Below are positions 28,670-35,605 of a DNA stretch of 64,000 nucleotides, piece by piece. Position numbers and translations under genes: made by a program. Where the stretch lies: assembly GCA_032054765.1 (NCBI GenBank), contig DAMBSC010000001.1, forward strand, positions 310,001 through 374,000, written 5' to 3'. The DNA is from DFXE01 sp032054765 (GTDB taxonomy: Bacteria; Bacteroidota; Bacteroidia; Bacteroidales; Tannerellaceae). Position 1 is the first letter of the stretch, and the number at the start of each line of letters is the position of its first letter. The notes beneath the pieces were generated by a model, which was not told where the DNA came from, did not search any database, and saw only the letters and a program-made list of their open reading frames with translations.

Positions 28670-29433
28670 AAGTTTCTCTTGTAACGGTCTGCTATAATAG
28701 TGAGAAATATATTTCTTCCTGTATTGAATCTGTTTTAGCACAAAAGTATGATAATATAGAGTGTATTATCATTGATGGAGATTCACAGGATAACACTTTA
28801 AAATATGTTATAGAGAAAGAAGCCGCTTTTAATGGAAAGCTAAAATGGATCAGTGAACCCGATAATGGCTTATATGATGCGATGAATAAAGGTATTCGTA
28901 TGGCTACGGGAGATATAGTTGGGATAATTAATTCGGATGATTTTTATCATCAAAATAATATAATTGAACAAGTCGCTAGTGCCTTTGAAGAGGACAAGAA
29001 ACTTCAGGTTGTATATGGAGATGTACGGTTTGTAAGTCCAACCAATGTAGATAAAACCGTTCGCTATTACTCATCAAGAAATTTTAATCCTAAACGATTC
29101 CGCTTTGGTTTTATGCCTGCTCATCCAACATTCTTTACTTATAAAAGCAATTTTGAAAAATTCGGTTATTACAAGACTGATTATCATATAGCTGCAGATT
29201 ATGAATTGTTAATACGCTTTTTATATACTCAAAAATTACCATATAAATATTTGCCTGTTGATTTTATGAAGATGAGAACCGGAGGTAAAAGCACGGCTTC
29301 CATTAAAAGTAATTACATTCTGAATAAAGAAATCGTAAGGGGGTGTAAAGAAAATGGAATTAATACTAATCTCTTTCTTTTATCATTCAAATATTTTTCA
29401 AAAATTTTTGAGTTTATCTTTGTGCGGGAATAA
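28666..29433 (+). CDS. Glycosyltransferase family 2
   Basis: Typical GT2: SLVTVCYNSEKYISSCIESV, IIIDGDSQDNT, WISEPDNGLYDAMNKGI, and the catalytic DxD region INSDDFY near residue 90. WcaA/WfgS-like 'PDNGLYDAMNKG' enzymes transfer a hexose or HexNAc to the repeat unit. The ATG at 28666 overlaps the previous stop; an in-frame TTG at 28654 is the only earlier option. It is the last gene of the AT-rich cassette; repeat-rich DNA follows. Confidence 0.9.
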   Translation: MKVSLVTVCYNSEKYISSCIESVLAQKYDNIECIIIDGDSQDNTLKYVIEKEAAFNGKLKWISEPDNGLYDAMNKGIRMATGDIVGIINSDDFYHQNNIIEQVASAFEEDKKLQVVYGDVRFVSPTNVDKTVRYYSSRNFNPKRFRFGFMPAHPTFFTYKSNFEKFGYYKTDYHIAADYELLIRFLYTQKLPYKYLPVDFMKMRTGGKSTASIKSNYILNKEIVRGCKENGINTNLFLLSFKYFSKIFEFIFVRE

Positions 29434-30004
29434 AATTCTACCACAAAAACTTTATTTTCAATATCACTACTATCACAAAGCAAATATCTTATTGTTAATT
29501 AAATAATTAAGGGTGATATTAAGGGGAGGTTTTAATATCACAAAAAAGCATTGCAATGTTTATCTTAAACCATTGTAATCCTTTTGTAAAACCATTACGA
29601 TGGTTCTTGAACATCATCACAATGGTTTTAGACATTGATCATAATGGTTTTTCCGGATTAGGAGACGTGCTGATAAAAATCAGACGCTTCTGAAATAAAA
29701 TAGGTCCCGTCCGGAAAAAAATAGGTCAGGTGCAATTTTACTTTGCACGCTTCCGAAAAATCAGTTTCAAAAAATCAGTTCAAAAATCAGTTTCAAAAAT
29801 TTCAAAGTTTCAGGTTTGAATACCAAGTTCCGTGTTTCAAATTTCAAGTACATCGCTACATGTTCCGAGTTCCAAGTTAACCTGAAACTTTGAAACCCTG
29901 GAACCTGAAACTTGGTTCTTTGAACCTTGAAACTTGCTTCTTTGAACTTTGAAATTTTGATATTTGAAAAAATATTTTTACTTTTATAGTATAAAATTTT
30001 AACT
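29434..30004. other. Gene-free, repeat-rich left part of the capsule-locus insertion
   Basis: No gene is supportable in these 571 bases. From left to right: the 17-base end AATATCACTACTATCAC (29460-29476), the palindrome GTGATATTAA / TTAATATCAC (29513-29541), a run of variants of 'ACCATT..AATGGTTTT' (29570-29650), small hairpins (29670-29683, 29730-29748), three copies of a 13-base (A)nTCAGTTTC unit (29756-29794), and many copies of TTTGAAAC/TTCCAAGT-like words up to about 29960. The same kinds of blocks recur at 59.3-59.8 kb. Confidence 0.7.
29513..29541. repeat. GTGATATTAA palindrome, left side of the VirE insertion
   Basis: A perfect 10-base inverted repeat, GTGATATTAA (29513-29522) and TTAATATCAC (29532-29541), with a 9-base spacer. 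The identical arms with the identical spacer length occur at 59368-59396. Confidence 0.7.
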
Positions 30005-30394
30005 ATGGGAAGTATTAACTGTTTTGAAGATTTGGAGGTTTGGCAATTAGCACGTTTTTTTGCTGCTGAGATGTATAAAATAACAAGTAATCAATTTTTT
30101 GTTCGGGATTTTCGTTTTAGGGATCAGTTGAGGGCTTCTTCCGGATCTATCATGGATAACATAGCTGAAGGCTTTGAAAGAGATGGGAATAAAGAGTTTA
30201 TCCAGTTTCTTTATATCGCAAAAGGTTCATGTGGTGAATCAAGAAGTCAACTTTACAGGGCTCTTGATGTTAACTATATTGATAAGACAACATTTGATTG
30301 CTATTTTAATAAAGCACAAACGATATCTAAATTACTTTCGAATTTTATAAGTTATTTAAAACAATCTGGTTTGAAAGGAAATAAATATAAATGA
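30005..30394 (+). CDS. Four-helix bundle protein (23S rRNA IVS-encoded / S23 family)
   Basis: A 129-residue protein with the family landmarks: FEDLEVWQLARFFAAEMYKI at the start, RFRDQLRASSGSIMDNIAEGF in the middle, EFIQFLYIAKGSCGESRSQL, and ALDVNYID. These proteins form pentameric helical bundles; the function is unknown, though a relative (Avd) works with retrotransposon-like diversity systems. No reverse transcriptase is present here. It is the only gene within an 835-bp unit with inverted ends, surrounded by short tandem repeats. The Bacteroidetes genomes hold many copies of the family outside rRNA. Confidence 0.9.
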   Translation: MGSINCFEDLEVWQLARFFAAEMYKITSNQFFVRDFRFRDQLRASSGSIMDNIAEGFERDGNKEFIQFLYIAKGSCGESRSQLYRALDVNYIDKTTFDCYFNKAQTISKLLSNFISYLKQSGLKGNKYK

Positions 30395-30429
30395 GAAAAA
30401 AAAATTGGGTTTCAAGTTCCGGGTTTCGG

Positions 30430-30569
30430 GGTTCCAGATTTTGGGTTCCAGATTTTGGGTTCCAGATTTTGGGTTCCAGAGTTCCAAGGTTCCAAGGTTC
30501 CAAGGTTCCAGAGTTCCAAGGTTCGAGGTTAACTTGAAACTTGAAACTTGAAACCTGAAACTTGAAACC
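30430..30569 (+). repeat. Short tandem repeats (14-, 8- and 8-base units)
   Basis: Three perfect copies of GGTTCCAGATTTTG (30430-30471) run into about six GTTCCAAG-like units (to about 30530) and then about four ACTTGAAA-like units (to about 30569). Related words occur to the left of the four-helix-bundle gene, in part in opposite orientation. Open frames through this tract (LEPWNLGTLEPW-like) are low-complexity artefacts. Confidence 0.8.
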
Positions 30570-30639
30570 ATGAACTGTGAAAACTGTGAAACTTGAAATT
30601 TTTGAAACTGATTTTTTAATCATAACTTAATACCTTACA

Positions 30640-32682
30640 ATGATGAATGTTGCGTTATTCAAAGAAACGTATGTTTCGCCAAGACCGTCTACACTTTCTA
30701 CGGTGATCGAATTAATGAAAGTTGAAAGTAAATCAAAAACTGTAATTTCTTGTCGACATGATTTACAGAATTGTGTTCCGGGAGAAAAACTGTCCGAATC
30801 TAAATTGCCTCCGATGGTATTGTTTAACCATAAACAGTATAATGGGCTGATTTTGTTGGAGGTGAATAACCTTGCGGATTCTTCTGAGGTGAACCGGATA
30901 CGGCAAAAGGCGTCAGAATCGCCTCAGACGTTAACTGCTTTTACCGGTTTAAGCGGACGAAGTGTTAAAATATTAATTCGTTTTTCACTGCCGGATGGTC
31001 GGTTGCCACAAGAAAAAGAAGAAACGGAGCGTTTTCATGCGCATGCGTATCGCCAGGCGGTGAATTATTACCGGATGCAGTTGAAAAAAGAAATATCTTT
31101 GAAACCACCTCTTCCGGGAAGGGGTTGCCGGCTTTCTTTTGATCCGGATTTGTATTTTAATCCTGATGCATTGGTAATCACTTTGCCTCAGCCTTTGCAA
31201 ATGCCGGATAATGAAACATGGGAAGAAATCAAAATGCAGAAAGCTGATCCATTGGAGCGGTTGATGCCGGGTATGGAGCGTAACCGGAGGATTTCTTTAT
31301 TATATGAGACATCTTTGAAGGAGACGTTGACATTTTTTGGTGGTTTTCCGCAGGAAGATCCTAAACTGTTTCTGATCCGTTTAGCAGAGAATTGTTGTCA
31401 TTCTGGAATTCCGGAAGAAGACGCAGTGAAATGGACGGCTTTTCATTCGGAACTGAGTAATTATGAAATGGAATTCCGTACTACGATACATAATGTGTAT
31501 GCCCTTAATAAAAAAATCGGACAAAAACCGTGTCTGAATGCTTCACAACAACTGGCCTTACAACTGGAAGAATTTATGCAACGCCGGTATGAGTTCCGTC
31601 GGAATGATATAAAAAAGGAAGTGGAATACAGGGAACGTGGTTCGTATCATTTTGATTTTATGCCGGTAACGGATGAAGCACTCAATACATTCAGTTTACA
31701 GGCTCATGCCGAAGGATTGAATTTCTGGGATCGGGATATCAAACGGTATGTTCATTCCAATAGAGTGCCGACACATAATCCGATCGATTATTACCTGGAT
31801 CATCTGCCGGTATGGAATGGCGTTGATCATATCCGGGCGTTGGCCAAAACCATTCCTACAGATAATACCGACTGGCCTGATCTGTTTTATCGTTGGTTTC
31901 TGGGATTGGTAGCGCAATGGAAGCAGATGAGTAAAACACATGCGAATAGTGTGGTGCCTTTATTGGTTGGTAAGCAGGGGTGCGGCAAATCTACCTGGTG
32001 CCGGAACCTTATCCCGCATGAACTACGTGATTATTATACGGATGGTCTTGATTTGGGAAGTAAGCGGGAAACTGAAATGGCATTACACCGGTTTGCCTTG
32101 ATTAACCTGGATGAATTTGATTCGATCAGTCTGAATCATCAACCTTTCCTGAAACATTTACTGCAAAAACCGGAAATTAATGCCCGTCGCCCGTATAAAA
32201 GCAGTATCCGTTCCCTGAAACGGTACGGCGTTTTTATTGCTACTTGTAATAATCTGGATCTGTTAACCGACCCTACAGGGAGTCGTCGTTTTCTATGTGT
32301 CGAAATCACCGGGCAGATTGATGAAAATCAGATGATCGATATAAGCCAGGTATATGCCCAGGCTTTAGCGGTGCTTCAAAATGGTGAGCGCTATTGGTTC
32401 GACAAGGAAGATGAAGCGCAGATTATTGAAAATAATAGTGTTTTCCAACAAATCTCACCGGAGGAACAGCTTTTATTACACTATTTTACACCGGTGGAAG
32501 AATTTGAGGAAGATGGCGAATGGATGTTAGCTATCGAGATTGTCCTGCGTTTACAAAAGCTTGGGAAAATAAAATTCAGCCAGGCGCATGTCCGTCATTT
32601 CGGACGTATCCTGATGAAAAATCATATCCCAGTCAAACGTACCAATCGTGGAAATATGTATCATTTGAAACAGGCAATTTAA
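30640..32682 (+). CDS. VirE/VapE-family protein: VirE N-terminal domain plus P-loop (D5/primase-helicase-type) ATPase
   Basis: Residues about 40-200 match the BT4734/VirE N-terminal domain seen in Bacteroides (LILLEVNNLADSSEVNRIRQ, GLSGRSVKILIRF). The C-terminal half is a VapE-type ATPase: Walker A GKQGCGKST (444-452), Walker B-like FALINLDEFD (485-494), sensor ATCNN (534-538) and an arginine pair in TGSRRF. VapE-like proteins act in replication modules of phage satellites and plasmids; in Bacteroides such genes often sit in capsule loci with unknown purpose. It lies inside the TATCAC-ended element, with no HU or amidase companion genes. The start ATG-ATG at 30640/30643 is ambiguous by one codon. 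Confidence 0.87.
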   Translation: MMNVALFKETYVSPRPSTLSTVIELMKVESKSKTVISCRHDLQNCVPGEKLSESKLPPMVLFNHKQYNGLILLEVNNLADSSEVNRIRQKASESPQTLTAFTGLSGRSVKILIRFSLPDGRLPQEKEETERFHAHAYRQAVNYYRMQLKKEISLKPPLPGRGCRLSFDPDLYFNPDALVITLPQPLQMPDNETWEEIKMQKADPLERLMPGMERNRRISLLYETSLKETLTFFGGFPQEDPKLFLIRLAENCCHSGIPEEDAVKWTAFHSELSNYEMEFRTTIHNVYALNKKIGQKPCLNASQQLALQLEEFMQRRYEFRRNDIKKEVEYRERGSYHFDFMPVTDEALNTFSLQAHAEGLNFWDRDIKRYVHSNRVPTHNPIDYYLDHLPVWNGVDHIRALAKTIPTDNTDWPDLFYRWFLGLVAQWKQMSKTHANSVVPLLVGKQGCGKSTWCRNLIPHELRDYYTDGLDLGSKRETEMALHRFALINLDEFDSISLNHQPFLKHLLQKPEINARRPYKSSIRSLKRYGVFIATCNNLDLLTDPTGSRRFLCVEITGQIDENQMIDISQVYAQALAVLQNGERYWFDKEDEAQIIENNSVFQQISPEEQLLLHYFTPVEEFEEDGEWMLAIEIVLRLQKLGKIKFSQAHVRHFGRILMKNHIPVKRTNRGNMYHLKQAI

Positions 32683-32685
32683 ATT

Positions 32686-32766
32686 GTGATATTGAAATTT
32701 TTCCTAATATCACCCGTATTGGACTGATAATTAGCCTATAATATGGTTCGTGATATTGGTGATATT
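32686..32766. repeat. GTGATATT repeats at the right end of the VirE insertion
   Basis: GTGATATT (32686-32693) pairs with AATATCAC (32706-32713); then GTGATATTGGTGATATT (32750-32766) forms the right-hand end. A near-identical pair, GTGATATTGCGGTGATATTG, lies at 59694-59713. Confidence 0.65.
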
Positions 32767-32792
32767 AGAAAAATACTTTTTGTGTAAGAATT

Positions 32793-33740
32793 ATGCATGT
32801 ACTACTAACCGGTGCATACGGTTTCGTGGGAAGTAATCTTTCTACCTATCTGGCAGGGAAAGGATATGAGTTATATGCTTTAGATGTAGCAGAAGTTTCA
32901 TATAAAGCTTATTCAACATTTTATTCATGGAATGAACTGGAGGAAATTCCATGGGATACATTCGATGCTGTTATTCATTTGGCAGGGAAAGCGCATGATA
33001 CGAAGAAGCAGACAGATGCACAAACTTATTTTGATATAAATACCGGTTTGACTCAACAGGTTTTTGATTGTTTCCTTAAATCTTCAATAAAGAAATTTAT
33101 ATTTTTTAGTTCTGTAAAAGCTGTGGCTGATAAAGTAGAAGGTATTTTAACGGAAGAGGTCGTTCCTAATCCCGTTGGTCCTTATGGTGAAAGCAAAATT
33201 GCGGCGGAAAAGTATATTAGTGATGAATTATTAATGATTAATGGTGAATTAAATAAAAGTGTTTATATTTTTCGCCCCTCTATGATTCATGGGCCCGGGA
33301 ATAAAGGGAATCTGAACTTGCTTTACAATGTGGTAAAAAAAGGTATTCCCTGGCCATTAGGTGCGTTTGAAAACCGGCGATCGTTTACTTCTATCGATAA
33401 TCTATGCTATGTAATAGAGAGGTTGTTAACCAAGGAGGTTGATTCCGGTATATATCATATGGCTGATGATGAATCGCTTTCTACGAATGAACTGATCTCT
33501 CTTATATGTAAAGCTATGGGAAAGAAGCCGCATATATGGAGAGTAAATAAACATTTTATAAAAGGATGTAGTGCCGTTGGTACGATTATGCATCTACCGT
33601 TAAACAAGGAGAGGCTTCAAAAATTAACCGAAAATTATATTGTGTCTAATCAAAAAATAAAAGAAGCATTAGAGATAACCCATATGCCTGTCAGAGCAGA
33701 GGAAGGCATGATAAAGACAATTCTGTCTTTTTTTGAATGA
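32793..33740 (+). CDS. NAD-dependent sugar epimerase/reductase (WbpV/WbiG-like)
   Basis: An extended short-chain dehydrogenase: TGAYGFVGSN (residues 6-15), VIHLAGKAHD, FFSSVKAVAD, the catalytic Tyr-x3-Lys in GPYGESK, and FRPSMIHGPGNKGNL. In capsule loci such genes beside a WecA/WbpL-type transferase make the first sugar: either HexNAc 4-epimerisation or reduction of the 4-keto-6-deoxy-HexNAc made by a WbpM-like enzyme. Since a WbpM-like dehydratase begins this locus, reduction to a UDP-6-deoxy-HexNAc (FucNAc or QuiNAc) is favoured; this is inference. It begins 27 bases beyond the insertion's right end. Confidence 0.88.
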   Translation: MHVLLTGAYGFVGSNLSTYLAGKGYELYALDVAEVSYKAYSTFYSWNELEEIPWDTFDAVIHLAGKAHDTKKQTDAQTYFDINTGLTQQVFDCFLKSSIKKFIFFSSVKAVADKVEGILTEEVVPNPVGPYGESKIAAEKYISDELLMINGELNKSVYIFRPSMIHGPGNKGNLNLLYNVVKKGIPWPLGAFENRRSFTSIDNLCYVIERLLTKEVDSGIYHMADDESLSTNELISLICKAMGKKPHIWRVNKHFIKGCSAVGTIMHLPLNKERLQKLTENYIVSNQKIKEALEITHMPVRAEEGMIKTILSFFE

Positions 33741-33772
33741 TTTGAATATACCCTTTACTAACCCGATATTTT

Positions 33773-34738
33773 ATGATTTATTTATTTGTATTTATTTTAT
33801 TAGTAAGTATTGAACTCTTGTATTTTAGAATTGCCGACCGTTTTAACATTATCGATAGACCGAATGAAAGGAGTTCGCATACACAAATTACCCTGCGGGG
33901 AGGTGGCATTATTTTCTATTTTGGAGTGTTGGCTTATTTTATTATAAGCGGATTTGGATATCCCTGGTTTATGCTGGGTTTGACTCTGATAAGTTGTATC
34001 AGTTTTTTAGATGATATACGTCCGATTTCCCAAAAAACGCGTTTGCTTTTTCACTTAATTGCCATGTTATTTATGTTTTATCAATGGGATATATTTGTTT
34101 ATCCCTGGTGGTATATTATAATTGCTCTGATTATATGTACCGGCATAATTAATGCTTATAATTTTATGGATGGCATCAATGGAATCACGGGAGGATATTC
34201 CTTTGTGATCCTGATCTTTTTTGGGTATATAAATCACCAGGTAATCACTTTTATAGAACCTGCTTTTATTTATATTGTATTTTTAGCGGTGTTGGTTTTC
34301 AACTTTTTTAATTTCCGCACAAAAGCCAAATGTTTCGCAGGTGATGTCGGTTCGGTCGGTATTGCTTTTATTCTGGTATTTCTGTTGGGAAAACTTATTC
34401 TGATCACCGGTGATCTCAGTTATATCTTATTACTGTCGGTTTATGGCGTTGATTCCACTTTAACGATTCTCCACCGTATTATACTTCGTGAAAACATAGG
34501 ATTACCTCACCGAAAACATGTATATCAGCTTATGTCAAATGAATTGAAAGTGCCTCAGGTAATTACAAGTTTTTTTTATATGCTCTTACAATCGGTTATT
34601 ATGGTCGGTTTTTTTGTGTATTTTGAATATCGGTATATTTATTGTTTATGCGTATTGATTTCATTATGTGCTTCTTATTGTTTGTTTATAAAAAAATATT
34701 TCCACTTACATAAGATGATTGCCCTACTGAATGATTAA
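33773..34738 (+). CDS. Undecaprenyl-phosphate phosphosugar transferase (WbpL/WecA/MraY family)
   Basis: A polytopic enzyme with the PNPT motifs: IIDRPNERSSH and RGGG near residues 24-45, FLDDIRPISQKTRLLFH (the Asp-Asp Mg site), NAYNFMDGINGITGG and FAGDVGS, then a HRKH loop. It moves a HexNAc-1-phosphate to undecaprenyl phosphate on the inner face of the inner membrane, starting repeat-unit synthesis. It has about ten or eleven helices in 321 residues. It follows the reductase/epimerase by 32 bases, the standard pairing in Bacteroides capsule loci. Confidence 0.93.
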   Translation: MIYLFVFILLVSIELLYFRIADRFNIIDRPNERSSHTQITLRGGGIIFYFGVLAYFIISGFGYPWFMLGLTLISCISFLDDIRPISQKTRLLFHLIAMLFMFYQWDIFVYPWWYIIIALIICTGIINAYNFMDGINGITGGYSFVILIFFGYINHQVITFIEPAFIYIVFLAVLVFNFFNFRTKAKCFAGDVGSVGIAFILVFLLGKLILITGDLSYILLLSVYGVDSTLTILHRIILRENIGLPHRKHVYQLMSNELKVPQVITSFFYMLLQSVIMVGFFVYFEYRYIYCLCVLISLCASYCLFIKKYFHLHKMIALLND

Positions 34739-34797
34739 TCTTGTATTTTTACAAACTTAAAATTCTATAATTAAAAAAATATATAAACATTAGCCCC

Positions 34798-35592
34798 ATG
34801 AAATTTTACTGTATTATAAGTCTAATTGCTTTTATTTTAGCGTTTACTTCTTGCGGATCTCCTAAAGATACGGTTTACTTACAGGATGTGGATCCTCTGA
34901 AGCAGCAACAGATTGAGAAAGAATATGAAATGACCATCCATAAGGATGACTTATTGGCCATTATGGTAAACAGTAAAGATCCCGAACTGGCTTTACCGTT
35001 CAATATGCCGATGATCAGCTATCAATTGGGAACTAATGGCCAATCTTCTGGCCAGCAACGTGTATTAGGCTATCTGGTAGATGCCAATGGAGAGATCGAT
35101 TTCCCTATTTTGGGAAAACTGAAAATAGCAGGAATGACCCGGATGCAAATCACAAATTTTATCAAGACTAAATTGATTGAAGAAGACCTGATAAAAGATC
35201 CGGTCATAACCGTTCAGTTTCTGAATTTTAAGGTATCAGTAATGGGAGAAGTAGCCCGTCCAGGTTCTTTTACCATTAATAGTGACCGGATTACTTTATT
35301 GGAAGCATTAAGTATGGCTGGTGACCTGACCATTTATGGTAAGCGTGACCGGGTTGCTGTGATCCGCGAAACGGATGGAAAACGTACAATTCTTTTCCAT
35401 GACCTGAGGTCGGCAGAAATTTTTAATTCTCCTTGTTATTATCTGAAACAAAATGATATTGTATACGTGGAACCCAACAAAGCACGTGCCGGACAAAGTA
35501 ATATTAATCAGAATAATTCGGCCGGTGTATGGCTATCGGCTATTTCTATCCTGACCTCTGTTGCCGCATTATTGGTAAACATTTTAAATTAA
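34798..35592 (+). CDS. Polysaccharide export lipoprotein, Wza/BexD family
   Basis: A lipoprotein signal ends TSC (Cys19). The Poly_export domain (about 45-140: MTIHKDDLLAIMVNSKDPEL, GYLVDANGEIDFPILGKLKI) and an SLBB domain (about 142-230: VSVMGEVARPGSFTINSDRI) follow, and a hydrophobic C-terminal helix (about 240-262) ends the protein. It forms the outer-membrane export channel for the capsule. It is shorter than E. coli Wza, as usual in Bacteroidetes. The autokinase gene starts 13 bases later. Confidence 0.94.
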   Translation: MKFYCIISLIAFILAFTSCGSPKDTVYLQDVDPLKQQQIEKEYEMTIHKDDLLAIMVNSKDPELALPFNMPMISYQLGTNGQSSGQQRVLGYLVDANGEIDFPILGKLKIAGMTRMQITNFIKTKLIEEDLIKDPVITVQFLNFKVSVMGEVARPGSFTINSDRITLLEALSMAGDLTIYGKRDRVAVIRETDGKRTILFHDLRSAEIFNSPCYYLKQNDIVYVEPNKARAGQSNINQNNSAGVWLSAISILTSVAALLVNILN

Positions 35593-35605
35593 TCCGTTAT
35601 CTCCT

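Larger units (their letters stand above)
29782..30616. mobile_element. IVS-like unit: four-helix-bundle gene between 29-bp inverted ends
   Basis: The left end 29782-29811 and the reverse complement of 30588-30616 are the same 29 bases except for one extra A (both begin AAAAATCAGTTTC). Further in, the flanks keep imperfect inverted similarity (both sides contain AAGTTAACCT in opposite orientation). The unit, 835 bp, encloses one gene (30005-30394). 23S rRNA intervening sequences that encode this protein family are also bounded by inverted repeats forming a long stem, so a stand-alone IVS-like element is proposed. Confidence 0.55.
29460..32766. mobile_element. Putative TATCAC-ended element carrying the VirE/VapE-type gene
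   Basis: The left end AATATCACTACTATCAC (29460-29476) is matched in inverted orientation at 32750-32766 (15 of 17 bases identical), with T-rich bases outside both ends. Inside the ends are palindromes of GTGATATT (29513-29541; 32686-32713). The element is 3.3 kb and holds the four-helix-bundle gene and the VirE/VapE-type ATPase gene. It splits the capsule locus between the last glycosyltransferase and the reductase/epimerase. A second pair with the same ends lies at 59315-59785. No transposase or target duplication is seen, so mobility is inference. Confidence 0.5.

Noticed and set aside
30430..30569. CRISPR array
   Set aside because: Units are 8-14 bases, contiguous and without unique spacers; no cas genes.
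30345..30623. Minus-strand frame with LEPWNSGTLEPW-like sequence
   Set aside because: It is a translation of the short tandem repeats, not a gene.
29434..30640. Diversity-generating retroelement (because Avd is related to the four-helix-bundle protein)
   Set aside because: No reverse transcriptase and no template/variable repeat pair in the window.
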